The notes under the pieces were generated by a model. It was not told the origin of the DNA and did not search any database. It was given only the letters and a program-made list of their open reading frames with translations. A DNA stretch of 64,000 nt from Polytrichum commune (lineage: Eukaryota > Streptophyta > Polytrichopsida > Polytrichales > Polytrichaceae): assembly GCA_950295325.1 (NCBI GenBank), contig OX485803.1:8494001-8558000 (forward strand). Direction: 5' to 3'. The stretch's first letter is position 1; every line of letters starts with the position of its first letter. Positions 13,719-27,634 of the stretch are shown one piece after another. A program made the position numbers and the translations under genes.

Positions 13719-14742
13719 TAGTAGCTTGAGGGAAGTCACAAAGGTGTTAAAATGTGTAAAGCCACATGAAGTCCATGAGGTAGTTACAAGTGCTCCAAGT
13801 GTGGCACCTTTTGGCCTTCCATACCCCAAGGATTGCAATGATCCAAGGTAGAAATGGGGGAAGATAAGTTGCCGTAAATGGGATTCTCTTGTGAGGTTCT
13901 CTCCCCAAAAATACTCGCTCTCTAAGTTTTGCTCACAATTTTGTGCAAGAGGCGTGGAATACGAGAGGAAATATGATGTGGAATTCTTATAATCAAGCAA
14001 ATAAAGCATACATTTTTTTCCTAAGGTACATGGTCGTATTGTGTGCACTTCCAATTCCACATACAATTGTGGCTGCTGGATGGGGCTTGGGTATCCTCTC
14101 ATCCAATTAGCAATTGTAATTCACAAAGATTGTCATTCCAAGTCTTGTATTCGGAGAAGAGACATGCACTAAAAGAATTGGAAGCTCATCATTTTTGTGA
14201 ACAATTCCTCTTGCTTGCGAGCATGTGCAACACTCTTGAAGCCATTGTTGCTCAAGGATCTCATGTACATCCATATATACATATCTATCTAAGGTTTGTG
14301 GTCTTATTATAAGCACTTTCCAACTCCACACGCGAATTGTCACGGTTTAGTTCGTACTTGCAAATCACGACGACTATCAATTCAAGTTTCATAATCGAAA
14401 TGGAACTATAAAACTTCCAAGAGTGGAAAGTGAAGATCCTCTCTTCCTCTTCAAAACGATCACATAATTTGAAGCACCCCCAAATCTGAAGTTGAATCAC
14501 AGTCAAACTCAAATTTGAGATCACAGTCAAACATCGTGAGAACACATGATGTCTCTCTTGACTCCAAGGCCTGCCATAACTTATACCACTCAACTTAATC
14601 TCCAAAGATTTCGTTGACAGTGAGTTAATTACAATCTCCCATCTACTTCATTAGACGCGATAATTAGTTGAGATTTAATGCGAATGCACAGGTTTATCCG
14701 AGCTTTAAAGGGCACACACGTCTGTTCTCGTCAACTAGGAAG

Positions 14743-14772
14743 TATACTATACTATACTATACTATACTATAC
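14743..14772. repeat. (TACTA)n microsatellite
   Basis: About six copies of a five-base TACTA unit. Confidence 0.9.
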
Positions 14773-15284
14773 ACATGCTTCTATATAAGTAGCATCTGTA
14801 TTCTTAACAAGATTTGTTTGGTCCTCCTCATGATTCAACAACTTACAGACTTCAATACTGTCGTAATAATTAAGTACGATGCCTAATTTTGATGCAATTG
14901 TGATTCTTGGTGTTGTTGTTGAACATCTTGTGTTGTTGGAGGTCGGAACTCAATTGAAGAGGTGTGAGATTGCAGGGGGCACGAATCGGGAAACAAGGGA
15001 ACCCAGCTATTGGGTTTGAATTCAAGATGATGATTTATGGTGAGCTTTGCCGATTGTGGGCGTAAGGTAAGTATGTCACCTTATTGTGGGCACTTCTTCC
15101 AACTCCACACACACACAAAAGAAATAAAATTGGCCGTGGGAGGATCGGATTGGGAATTGACTAACTCGGTTAGCAATTGTGATGAATCACGAAGATTATC
15201 ATTTCAAGTTTCAGAGTCGGAGTTGAGATGTAAAAGTGATTCGAAGAGGTCGTAATGAAGAATCATGTTACCGATCACATTGGC

Positions 15285-15850
15285 CCTCCTGGTTCACATG
15301 TTTGTTGTTGAGCCTAAAAAAGGTGACTATGTCATCTACACATAGTCCCATCCCATTGTGACTTGTGTTTGTTTGGTCTCTATTCTTGACCGTAAGGCTT
15401 GTCATATAGCACTTGAATTTATGTGCAATGACCACACAAGACCCAAGCCGTAGTGATTTGCAAACATTGTCATTTATGGTGTTGGGGTAGGAGTTGATAT
15501 GCAAAAGTGAGGTTATTGTTCTCTTGAAGTGATCACATTGGCCCTCCTCCAAGTTGCGTTCACTGTTGAACCTAGAATGGTGTCTATGTTTTGAGCACAT
15601 AATACAGTCTCATTGAAACATATCTCATTTTGGTGTTTGTTCTCGACGACAAACTTTGCCATATACTGCTCATGATTCAAACATAGGAGTGTGATAAGAA
15701 AAATCTCACATATCTCACTCGCTGCCATGGCAGTTAGTGTTGACTGTTGAACCTACAATGGTGTTTTTATTTGAGCACATAATCCAATCTCATCGTAACA
15801 CGTGTCTTTTTTGGGGGTATCAATCCATATTTCTTAAACGTGACAAATCT
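15285..15850. repeat. Degenerate tandem array of a dispersed repeat
   Basis: Three diverged copies begin near 15307, 15563 and 15747. Each reads approximately GTTGAACCTANAATGGTG, then GAGCACATARTCCAATCTCA, then a YATTGTAACACATGT-like block. Related single copies lie near 17850-17950, 51110-51240 and 51400-51470, with an inverted one near 12020-12090. No coding capacity or terminal structure is visible. Confidence 0.6.
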
Positions 15851-16442
15851 TTGATGTCATCTTGCCGAGAAGAAAGATGAAATTTATAAGCGACAACTTC
15901 ATCTTTATTCATATATATATAAAAATATAAAGAAAATGGTCTCAAGATAGGTTTCTCCAATTGACAGGTGTAAATATGGTCAAGTACATTGTATATTTCA
16001 ACATACCATTCTATACTATACCTAGTATTTTGGACCACCAATGATAGACATAATTGTAATATGTGTATATTTGAAACTTATGTTGCAATTTCGTTTTCAA
16101 CCTTGGGGCACATATTTATACAATACATTCTTGCCAATGAATTGGTGAAGAACATTTACAATCGTATTCTTATACAAGGTTCTTTTCAACTTACATGTCA
16201 AGATGTTGATCTAGCTTTGAACCATATGGATGTAATCATGAAACGATATGTAACAACCTCTCTAAACCTAATGTAAAGAACATCTTGAACATCAACAAAC
16301 CTCCATCTCGAGTCAACTCAATCGTCCTAAAACACCGTTCACCGTCAACAAGGAACTACAAACCTTGTCATGTACCACTCAAATTGTAGGTGTTTCATCA
16401 AGAAGAATGACCACCACATAAGCCCCGCATCATACCTTATTA

Positions 16443-19400
16443 ATGACGGCCATGGCCAATGACGAAAGCTTTGTGGAGCAAGCCGGGACGAAGCTCAAGA
16501 GGGCGAGTGTGAGTAAGCAAGGAGGGAGCCCACGGCATGTGAAGAAAGTGGCTAATAATAGCCCCGTGAAGGAGACCACCTCCGGGAGGTCATGCCACCG
16601 GGGCACTTGCTTATACCCAATAGCCGGAGACTGGGCTCACGCGACGTCGATGCCAATGGAGGGACCGGGCGGGGACCAACGGCCGGCGGGGAGTAATAAT
16701 AACAACATTGTTAGGGTAAGGTCCCCCGTATTAGGGATCGGGGGCAAGGTCACCGGAAACTACTCCATTCAAGCGCAACCAAGTGTGTGCAACCGTGGTG
16801 GGGGGTCGTGGCAAGAAGCGTATCTAGACATCAAGCGGCGAAGTCCGTATAGGTATCAATGTTGTATGAAGGTATTTGATTTTTCTCCAACGATTTGGAT
16901 CTCTTGAGAGTGGGTTTTACGTTGGAGTTATGTATGTGTAACGTTTTGACATCAAAGTCCTGTTGAGTTGGCTACAACGTGAGTTTGAGAGCTTATGCAT
17001 TAAAAGTCATCTGAGTTTTCTTAATGTTTAGACTACCAACCTCCAAGAGTGGTGGCAGGTCATTACATGCCGGATTTTTAGCTTGTCCTACTAGGATGGG
17101 TGGGTCAAACTAGCCTTGCATAGGATGATCCACGATGTGGGTGGCAAGTCCCATGGACGTACCCTATTTTCGGTCCTAAAGTTCTCCACAAGTTTATGGG
17201 ATGGCAAGAGGAGGTCCAACTTCCAAATTGAACAAGCTAATGAGTTCTTGATAGAATGTTCTCACAAAGAAACATGGGTTTGTCCTTGTTTGAGGGATTT
17301 CATAGTAACTTTTGTTAGGGTCAAGATCCAAGAAACTTGGGGTCCAAAACACTCCTTAATGGACCTTGCTTTTGAATTCCAGACTAGACCCAAGCTTGAA
17401 GATTGGTTTCTCAAAGTAGGCGGAGTGCATTCTTGAGGGGAGACCACTAAGATTCGTCATGAAAGTGATGCCACATTAGCGCCAACTCACATTTTCATAC
17501 CTTGGACCCGGATCCTAGTGTACACTCCTTAGGTCTATAATTTTGCTCTTAACCATTAGGATTGCTTAATTCTTAGAGTTTTTTTGGTCTTAGGCCCTAG
17601 TGCACACCCACCCTATGTTGCAAGGAAGGGGGGGGGGGGGGGGAAGGTCATGTAGTGGGCACTCCCAATCCCATATATATATGTTTTCTAAGTGTTGGAC
17701 TGGCTTGAGACTTCCAATCTCATATGGTTAGCGATAATAAATCACAAAGATTGTCATCTTGAAGTTCATATTCAAAACTTGAGATGCAAAACTTATAAAA
17801 GCCTAAAGTGGAGATTTTCTTCTATTTGAAACAATCACATGAACCTTTCGATTGCATTTGTTGCTGACCCTAAAATGGATAACATATTTGGTGCACATGG
17901 TCCAATCTCATTGTAACACATGTGTTTTGGTGTCCATTTTAGCCATATACCTCTCAAATGTTGGGGCCCGACTAAGAAGGGTGACCATTTCAGGCCCATG
18001 TACCTTAGTACTAAGTGGGTGCATCCAGAACCTTGTATTTTAAACCACTTCAAATGAGTATTGGGTCTATTTTGGTATTCAACCAAATCTTCAAATCCTA
18101 TGGAGTATGGACGGAATCTATCACCACCGGGTCAACCTATTAAAGAATTTTGGATGCAAATTAACCTCATAAGGGAAAGCAATTGAGGTGTAGCTTGAAT
18201 ATATGGTCAAATGCTCTTGGACCAAGATCACAATTTATGTAATTCTTGCAATTTTGTAGGGTGTTGTGTGGTTCAAAACATATTTAATTGTTTTAGGGTA
18301 GAAATTTGCCATGTGTTGTTTCCACATTGGCCAAGACCATGCTCAATCTAGTAGCTTTTGGTACACAAAGTGTTGAACCAAAGGACATTGCATGGTAGTG
18401 GTGCATGACTGGTATATTGAGTCTCATCTTTGAAATCCTTCATCCATGCTGTGACTCATATTCTTATGTGTTTGAAAACAAAAGTTTATCTTCAAATTAT
18501 GGCACATGCAACTTCACCCACAAGTGCCCACCCACTATAAGGTAGGCTCTACGTCCTATCTTGCAGTAAAGGGGGCTCTTCACATGAGGAGACTAACAGG
18601 CTCACATTCACATTGGTGGATCATTAATGTTCAGTCTTCTCATTTACATGGCACAGGCAGGACCCAAAAATGAATCACGACATAGGATAGTGGCGGAAGC
18701 CAGTTTTTTTGGTGAAGGTGGTGGAGGACAACACGGGGAGTTAATGCAAGAAAATGTTCACAATTCTCTACGTGATGTTTCGCTTAGAATGCTTGAGGAG
18801 AATATGTCACAAAGGGCACGATTGCAGAAAAAAATCAAATTCGACGATCTCAAAGCTTTCAAAGCAACTCCTCAAGACCAAGTGAATACCTCCCTACACA
18901 TCTGCATTACAACAAGAGGAGGGGGGGGGGGGGGGTTGTGAAACCCATAAGTTTTATGAGAATTTTTGAAAATCATGTTTTGGTATCCTTTCTTAAGTTC
19001 TAAAGGAAAAGAAAAAACCACTCAGAATAGACCAAGTTTTGAATGAAGAAGAGTAAATGCATGAATTTGGACCTAATCCTGAGCTTGAGCTTCATTCCCA
19101 GGCATAGACATGAACGTCCTCCACTAGGCCGAGTTGATGTCACAGTCTCTCTTCTTTGATTCGAAGTCAACATGTATCATAGCAGATTGTTTGGTAAGCA
19201 AGATGTAAGTGTGCTTGTCGACAATCTGATTATTATAGTTCATGCATTTCATTTCATTTTTGTTGTAGGGAAGCAACAAAACGAAGAGATGTGACTGTGA
19301 CATGAATGCTCGAGTCACAAATTCACAAAGTCTGGATATTCCGAATCAAGGGAAGGAGTCTGGGCCAACAACCACCAGTGTAGAGAATTTGCCAAAGAAA

Positions 19401-22400
19401 AGCGTTGAAGAAGAAGACAACAAAGATGAATATGTGAGGTCGAGTCCCACACAAAGGGTATCCAACATGAAGCCATCGGCAGGAGCCGATGCCAAAGTGT
19501 GTGATTCGAAAAACCAAGCTTCTGTGCCCAAGATCCCTCGGAAAGTTCGAAAGCTCGAAAACGGGGACATAAATCGCAATGCCATGAAGATGAGGATCGT
19601 GCAAATGCGCATCACACAAGAAGGGAAGGAGCACCTAGCTCATCAACAAGGCGTGCTTTGTAAATCCTCGTTGCAAAACCATGATGGGAAACCGACCTCG
19701 TCCAAAGAATCAAGGTAAAGTTTGACATTCATTTAACTTTCCAGCGAACTTCCAATCAAACTAAGTAAGTTCACAAAATCTCGCACTGTGTCATGTTGTG
19801 ATTGAAAAGATGTGTCATTACATGGAACTCAAATGTGCATAGGAATTTTTCTTGGCTTTTTTTAGTTTAGGAACACCATGATAGGTTTCCTAATGGTAGT
19901 TTGAAACGACAACGATGTAAATTTTGTGAGCAACATCCAAACTTGCTTTCAATGTACAGTACAGTAAGAATGCCCAAGTTCATTTTATTAGGAGGAGAAA
20001 AATTACATCGTTATTTTGCAAACAAAACTAAACCGCATTGTCATGGATGGCCAAGTCACTTGTATGTGTATGTGCTTGGCAATGATGTTAATGATTGGAG
20101 GTGGACATGGCAGTAATTTCGATGTTTGGTGGTGTGTGTTTATAGTGACATCAAGGCCGGTGTTAAAAGTGTTGTGCCTTTTAAAAACAATCAAGGTCTG
20201 GATTCTAGCAATTCCATGAGGAAGGTGTGTGATTTTGAAGATAGTCTAGCACTTTTTGTTTCATAAGTCTAAGAATGAAGAATTAGCACCTTCATGGAGT
20301 TCAGAGAACTCAATAAGTTACGTTTTCCTCAAACACTTCAGATTGAACTATTGAGAAAAAAATTATCATGTCACAGTGGCCGAAATAAGGAATAATTTGT
20401 GGATTTGCAGCTCAAAAAACCATCAATGGTTGAAAATAATGCTTCTTCATCTCAAAAGACAAATTTCACTGATCGAGTGAGCGGTGGAGGTGGCCTTTCG
20501 ACCGGTGATAAGGGACATGAATCAAAATCACTTACGCATAGACAAAACCTTGCAAGCTCCGAGGATCTTTTTTGTCAATACTTGTCATACCAAGCATGCA
20601 AGTTGCCCAAATTTCCAATGAAATTCATGCCAAAAACTACTACGCAAAAAAGCAAAGTTGACAACTTATTAATGAAAAAATCCATAACTTTGCATGACCA
20701 CAAACAAGAACCCCACGCTACGCCTCCCTCCAGTGACACAATTCCACTTGAAATGCAATCGGGGCTTGTTTCTAATGTGTTGAATAAAGAAGCACGAGGA
20801 TTGCAAAAACTAGAAGATCTAGCAATTGAAAGTCAAGCAGGGCTTGTGGGAAGCAACCTTAATTCTTATCAAGGCAATTATTTTGGAGAGCACCACCAAA
20901 TGGTAATCTTATTCCATGCAATGATTTTTCACTCTCATTGAATGTGTTTATAAAGTATGTTGGAGACTTGTACTTTCAATCAATCTATTTTGGCTTTGGT
21001 TGGCTCTGATGCGCTTTTGGCATATGTTGCTAAATTACATTTCAAAATTACAATTCCATGGAATTTAGGATTCTTTTTCATAATCTAATTTTTTGATATT
21101 TTGGTTGTGTCTTTTCAAAATGAAGAAGCATGGATGTCCTTTGAAAGGAAAAAACAACAATTCCAGAGTGGTCAACAAAGATGCAACCGGCAACCAATAT
21201 GTGAATGAACTTGCACAATTTGCAAGCATGGTGGAGGGCACTAGTAATCTTCACACTACGAAGGAGATGAATCATTCTTTGGCACATCAATCCTCGGTAG
21301 TCATCAATTAATTTTTCTTTGAAACCTTTGCTAGATATGAAATGAAATTGTAACTCTTGCAATGTATGCTATAAATGGGAAAGAATTATAAAGACAAGTT
21401 CCATAGAGATTCCGTTTGATGTACTAGAATCTATGTGAATTACAAACATGTCCTAGCAACTTCTCTTTGTAGATGCCAAATGGAAAAGCTATGAAGGAAG
21501 ACAATGAAATGAGCCATGGTAAAGAGCTTTGTGTAGCACAATGGGTCGAGAAGGTGTCAAGCAAAATGAGTGAAATGAAGAATGGATTGTCAAACACTTG
21601 GCAAAAATGTCAAAGGGTGATTGAAAAACGTCGGCTTCAACTCATAATCACTGAGAAAGGAAAAAAACATTGGGTGCCATTTGTCAAAATTGTGGCACAA
21701 ACTCCACAATGTGAGATTGGACCTTCTTGTGTTCAACGTGGGGGAACTAATGGCCCGTGCACCTCTTTTGTGGATGCAATTCTTGGACAAAGGTTTATCA
21801 ATAAGTTCATCAATAAATATGAGCCCACTCAAAGAATCATTGATTTTATGGGGTCGTCCAGTGATCCAATTCATCACAAATTGTTGAACCAAATTCAACT
21901 CATGAAGGTGTTTGTTGCCACAATCTTAGATCAAAAGCATATGTGGAATTTCAATCATCATGAGCATGAAGATGAAGACATTCACTCGCCTTTGTTTTGT
22001 GGTCTACACAAGCTTTCTGATGTTGATTTTAAGCCTCCTAAAAACATCAACATTGATATCCAAAAACCTTCAACCTTCAAATCACAACCAACCTCCTCAT
22101 CGGAAAGAATTTTTGCAAATCAATCTAATATTTCCACATGGCGAGTGGGTAAGAAGAAATCTCTTAAGTACAACAGGTATGCATCAAGTGCAAAAACATG
22201 ACATTTTTTTAAACATATGTGCAAACAAGAATCTCTCATTTTGGTCAAATACACTTCAAAAACATTGTAATTGTTACTATATCTTGAAAGAAAGTTGCAT
22301 AACATGCATTATTCTTATTTAAGAGAAATAGATGCAATTTTTTGAACATGATATTGTAAGCTTCATTTCAATCTAATGTAATGTAATGGAGGTGCTTCAC

Positions 22401-25067
22401 AGGTCAAAACCTTGGCAAGGATTGCCTTCAAAAGCACAAATGTGGCACCAACACCATGTGAAGCCAAAGGTAGATGTTGTTAAACTTGAATCTCAACACC
22501 TAGAACAACCACCTCCAAATAATATCACCATCGCCAACACATGCAATGAGACTGTACAAATGTTTGAAAACTCAAAGCTATGTTTGGTTGACAACATTGC
22601 CTCTTTAAGGTGGAAAAATACAATTTGGCCAAATCAAAATGACATTCGTGTGATGAATAACTCAAATAAAGTAGACTTGGCACAAGCTTCAACACAAGTA
22701 TCAGGCCCACTCTCAGAACAAGAATGGTCAAACATCTTTGGTTGGGATACTGACATCAAACCTCAAAAAATGAACTTGAACAAAAATGAAATCATGGGTG
22801 CTTCACATGCCACTACTACTCGTGGACACAATTATAAAAGCAAATGTCAATACTATACTTCCAACACAAATGATGCAAAGGTGTTTGTAAATACATACCA
22901 TGGGAGCCCACAAGGGGAAGAACTATTCCTAGAGAGGTTTTCAACTACTATCGAAGGAAAACGTGCACCTGTGTATGTACCAAATCAAAGGATCGATCAA
23001 CTCCGACCACTAAAAACAAGTAAGGCATAATAGATAACCTATATTACAATTTTATGATTCAAACCTATGAATTCAACTTATTCACCAAAAATCCTCAAGT
23101 CAGCTTGGCGATTTTGTTGCGCTAATAAATTTGCAAATAACACAGGATGGAGAACAAATGGTTTACAACCCATAATTGCATTTTATCTTAGATGTAACTT
23201 ATCATGAACCATTCATTGTCCTCCAATTCTAAATGGAAATTTTGGCTCAATTTGGTGACACAACCTATATCAAAACATGTAAATATTCAATCTTAATAGG
23301 TGTGGAGATGCCAAAGGCTGCATACCGACCTTCTTTATATCCAAAAGGTGGACGATCACTTGGTGTTTGTGCAAAGGATCAAGTCTCAACTATTTTTACA
23401 TCTTGCCAACCTTGGAGATGTGAGCCTATTCGTGTCAATTTTCAATCCCCTCATTCTAACTCGAACGATACCTCCTTTTTTCAAGAGACACCACAAAGCG
23501 ACCTCAAAGAACATCACAACCTAAAGCACGAAATTGCAGATAAAATGGATGGTGTTATCACTAAAATTGCAAGCAAACAACGCCAAGGTAAACACCATAT
23601 TTACAATCTTCACATCTCCAAGCATGCAAGGCAATAAATGGTCTAAGACCTGGAGCAATGTGGGGAGTATATTATAATCTAAACTTGTGAGACATACACA
23701 TGAAGAAGTAAATCATATCTTCCAAACTATTTGAAAGTCAATAAATAATTAAACATTTTATTTTATTAAAATAATAATAAAATTCCATATAAGCACCCAA
23801 GGCACTCTAATCATCATGTGACCCCTACATTGAGTTGTCTAAATAGTGTGTGTGGAAAAGTACAATGACTTTCAAAATCATGTATTCTTGGCAACACAAT
23901 GCTTATCCCACAAAATACACATTCTTTGGGAACCAAGAGATTTAATATGCATATCTTCTTAATGTCCAATTTATAACATATGCTTCTATTTCCTATTTTT
24001 TGTCATTTAGAGATTATAAAATGTTGGCTAAGTTTCTTGTTTTTTTGTCCATTTTGTGTGCTTTTCACCACTTACTAAAAAAATTGGTGTGTTGCTATAT
24101 TCAGATGAGATAGATAGATACCCACTTTGGCAACCCGAGGATGCAAGCTTATATGAAGAGCCTTTTTGTCCGCAAGCCTTTCCAAAACCTTTATTGTTTG
24201 AGCCAACCTATTTTCCAACTCAACGATCTGTGTCTCGGTCATACAATCCATGGACACAAGAACACACAATAACCAAGAAACCCCAACCTTTATTTAAGGT
24301 TGACAAAGGCGACCCTTCAACAACAACATGTCGATTCCCTTCCTTTGTGCACCCAACGATGTGGTCTCCTTTCCCAAGCCAGCCAATGCCTGCCAAGTAC
24401 GCTCCTTATGAGGTTGCGCAAGTTCAATGCACTAATTTGAGCTCCCAAACAATAAACACCCCACTGTCCACAACCAACACACAAGAGATCTCAAACCACA
24501 GTGTCGGGGCTCAATACCGCCCAACAATGGTAACTTGTAGTCATCTTGAATATGAATCCAACTTTATGTTGTTTAACATGGTTGACCTCCATATTCATTG
24601 TGGGCAATGGATGATATAAGCATCAAAATTTAATTTATTATGCATAATCTTAAGATATATTAAACCTCATTAGATATGGATATGCCTTTGCTTTACCCTA
24701 TCGTACTTACATTTGAATTATCTAAGACTGGACCAACTTCTTGAGTCTCACTTATAAATTGCACCAAAAACCTTTGACAACTTCATTCATACTTATAAGT
24801 TTTCAAAGCCTTATTTTGTCAACTCCCCTACTCATACAAGATTTGCCCCCCTAGGGTAGTCACGAAGTTGCACATAACACGGGAACACCAACATGTCAAG
24901 CTAATTGTAATGCCAAAACGGAAGGCTCCTCAATTGTGTATGGCCACGCAAATCCAGCAATAAATGGGTCCGTTGAACAAACGGAGAAACAACAACCAAT
25001 TCATGAACCATGGCTCTTAGATGAGGAGGAGCTTCTTCACCAACTTCGGCAACCCGACATGCAAAAG
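16443..25067 (+). CDS. Long multi-exon gene, unrecognised product (at least 1363 codons)
   Basis: I read eleven exons: 16443-16871, 18657-18881, 19269-19714, 20146-20224, 20411-20902, 21126-21296, 21473-22176, 22403-23019, 23300-23587, 24105-24529 and 24855-25067. Every junction is GT-AG, and the phases (0,0,2,0,0,0,2,1,1,0,0) agree across all ten joins with no in-frame stop, which is strong evidence for a real gene. The product is hydrophilic, rich in Lys, Asn, Gln and Ser, with no signal peptide or membrane span. Landmarks are a basic N-terminal exon of higher GC, an EQEWSNIFGWD motif in exon 8, and an acidic PWLLDEEELLHQL motif in exon 11. Low complexity and basic charge would suit a nuclear or scaffolding protein, but that is a guess; I recognise no domain. 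The start at 16443 is the least certain part: an alternative start is 18627. The frame is open at 25067 and ends at a donor, so more exons follow. Confidence 0.75.
17628..17643. repeat. Poly(G) tract in intron 1
   Basis: An uninterrupted G run within the predicted first intron of the long gene. Confidence 0.95.
18921..18935. repeat. Poly(G) tract downstream of the exon 2 donor
   Basis: An uninterrupted G run about 40 bases into the predicted second intron of the long gene. Confidence 0.95.
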
Positions 25068-27634
25068 GTGACATTGAGTGATCTTATTCAAGTGCACAAA
25101 TTTTAGGAACGCCTAGGCCCCCTTTTACACTCCACTAATTATCTATTTTAGTGTAGCCCACACTATTTATCATGTATCCACATAATTAGTATTGCATGCA
25201 CATGGTAATCACTTGGTACAGCCAAAGAAGGTGGCATGGGATATTTGACGTTACATGATAAATCGTGAAGTCCATTCCCAACAACATAGTATGTCAAATT
25301 TTATGCCACACTAAGTCCTATACTTAGTGTATTGAGGTGGTGTATTGATTGGTAGATAGCCACAAGTTTACAGACATTTGTTCACTCAAGTCTATTTTTC
25401 ACTACAACTCTCAAATTGAAAGCCTGAACTTGTTACGGGCCTTGCAATGTTTGGATGGTGCCTTGTGGATCCCATGTGGAACATCTATGATAAGCTCTAG
25501 GTAACGTACGACGAGCTCTTATGGGTCAAAATCCAAAGTTGTCTCAGGGGGGTTGTTGAGGAATGTGGAGAGTTCAAGTTGTCAAATGTGGGCCCATACA
25601 TTCTTTGGCTTGTCACTAACTCCCAATTGTTTAATACCCACCCCACCCCCCTTTGATATCTCACTTTGAGCATGACCACTTGACACTTGGTCAAATCGTT
25701 GAGAGCTTCAAGATTGGTCAACCTCTCAATAACATAAGATGTGTAAAGAAAGCATGTCAAATCCAAGCATCAAACTCTCAATAATTGCAAGTTTGAGCTT
25801 TCAAGTTGAACTCTAGTGTAAAGTGGACCCATCATATTATTTGGCCTTGCTAGCAACTCCGTGGGCCCAAGATTTTTTTGGGATTTGTAACCCCATAATT
25901 CATGGTAGATTCCATGAGCAACTTGGTATGGAAGCTAATGTCCAATAAGATTGATAATGGGCAATCCATGTGGCCATTCTTGATTTGAACTTATTGTTAC
26001 TTGATGCCGAGTAATGTTATTCCTCCAAACGTTTTAAAACAAAAATTAGTTTTTTTGCTTTTGTTTTTGCTTTTTTTTTTTTTTTTTTAATTTACAATAC
26101 CAATGGGTTCCAAACTAAGGCCTTGGTTGGCAGTCCATGATCGCAGGCTACAACAATGCCTCCCAACTCACCACCACGAAGGTGGACACAATTTCCAAAT
26201 GTGAAGGCTCCGGCTCTCGGGCGCCAAGAGGACTTGTTGAGGCCCACATCGAGTTCTTTAACGCAATGTGCCAACCTCGGGATGTTTCCAAGTGAACCAA
26301 CCTTCCGCTTTGGGGACAAAATGACCCTAGTGCATTGAAATGTATGTCCTTTCCTCCCATTTCTCAAGAATAAGGTTTATAAGTTGTGAGTAAGGGTGGG
26401 TTTACATTAGGGTCCAAGACCAAAGAAGCTCCAAACTCAAGTGATCTTATTAGTTGAGGGCAAAATGTTGGACCTGAAGAGTTTTACATGAGAGTATGTG
26501 TAAAAGGTATGAGAAAAATGAAGTGGTGCTAGTTTGGCATGACTTTCACTAATAGAAAACTATGCCAGAAAGAACCGCAGCCGAAATCGACTGTAGTTTT
26601 TTGGACCAACCTGATTTGCACTCACTAAACAACTGCATATTTGGTTTTTTGGTTTGGCAACTACATTTTCATATTTTGGATGTGTGTAATATACCATTGG
26701 AAAGATCTTGAAAATACCTTTCCAATGGTATATTACACACCCAAAAAAATTAAAACTACAGTCGCAAAACAAACAAACAAATTGTAGTCGTTAAATGACT
26801 GCAGATTAGGTTGGTCAAAAAAACCAAAGTTGATTTAGGATGTGGTTGTTTTGGGAATAATTTTCTATTAGTGTTTCCCACCAAATCTTGGTAGTCCCAA
26901 CTCAAGAAAATACTCCTTTTAATTTAAGGATCCAATTTTTGAGCTTTGGATTCAATCTTGAGTTCAATAGTAAACTCCACCAAAAGGTGTTTTGGACTCC
27001 AATTTTTCTTGCATCGAGACTCTAATGTACTTCCACCCTAATGCCTCATGATTGATAAGAAAAGTGTCCGTTGTTTTAATATTTTTTCTTTCATTTTTTC
27101 TTTTTAATGGATAGCATTGAAGAGATGGTTTATGCCAAGACCGTAGGAAGGGACCACTTTATGGGTTCAATGATACTAACCAATGTTATGTGTCTATATA
27201 TATGTACACCAATAAGTGAATGATATTGAATGAAAAATGATGCATAGAATATCAAAGGGTATCAAAGTGGTATAATGGAATTTTGCAAATGCTATATGTG
27301 CAAATATGAAGTGAATATTAACCTTATTATTGAGGAGGTGACACCATCCAAGCCCAACACATCATACATGTGCTCCACATGTGCATGTATACCTTATTGA
27401 TACTCGAGTTTGACATAGATTCATTTACAACATTGGTACTTACCCCTATATTGGATGTGACCATGAAACGCAGTGGTGAATTGATACCAACAATGTATCA
27501 ATACCTCTGCATGGTCTCAAGTAAACCCCAAGAGAGGCCAAACCTAGAGGTGCATCTATTTATTTATGAAGCACACAAATGATTAAATCAAGTAAGTCCA
27601 TGCTTGTGCAATTTGGAATATCATCTTCTTCCAG
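25068..27634. other. Probable intron or intergenic DNA of the long gene
   Basis: No convincing exon is found apart from one weak candidate near 27333-27393. The stretch contains a poly(T) run near 26073-26088 and the foldback MITE at 26547-26873. If the candidate exons at 27635 and beyond belong to the long gene, this is intronic. Confidence 0.45.
26547..26873 (+). mobile_element. Foldback CACTA-type MITE with TTT target duplication
   Basis: The left end is CACTAATAGAAAA and the right end TTTTCTATTAGTG, a perfect 13-bp inverted repeat beginning with CACTA. The flanks are TTT at 26544-26546 and at 26874-26876, the 3-bp target duplication expected of the CACTA superfamily. The interior is also self-complementary: TGTGTAATATACCATTGGAA near 26684 pairs with its complement near 26720 across a loop of about a dozen bases, and GACCAACCT near 26604 pairs with AGGTTGGTC near 26808. 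The whole element can fold into one long hairpin. There is no ORF of note. Confidence 0.9.

Noticed and set aside
15285-15850. Possible CRISPR-like or satellite array
   Set aside because: Units are diverged and unevenly spaced (about 256 and 184 bases), and the genome is eukaryotic.
20399-20941. 180-codon frame as a separate gene
   Set aside because: It starts with GTG and is bounded by a good acceptor and donor; it is an internal exon of the long gene.
26092-26367. Overlapping frames on both strands
   Set aside because: Mutually antisense, no motif, lying in probable intron sequence.
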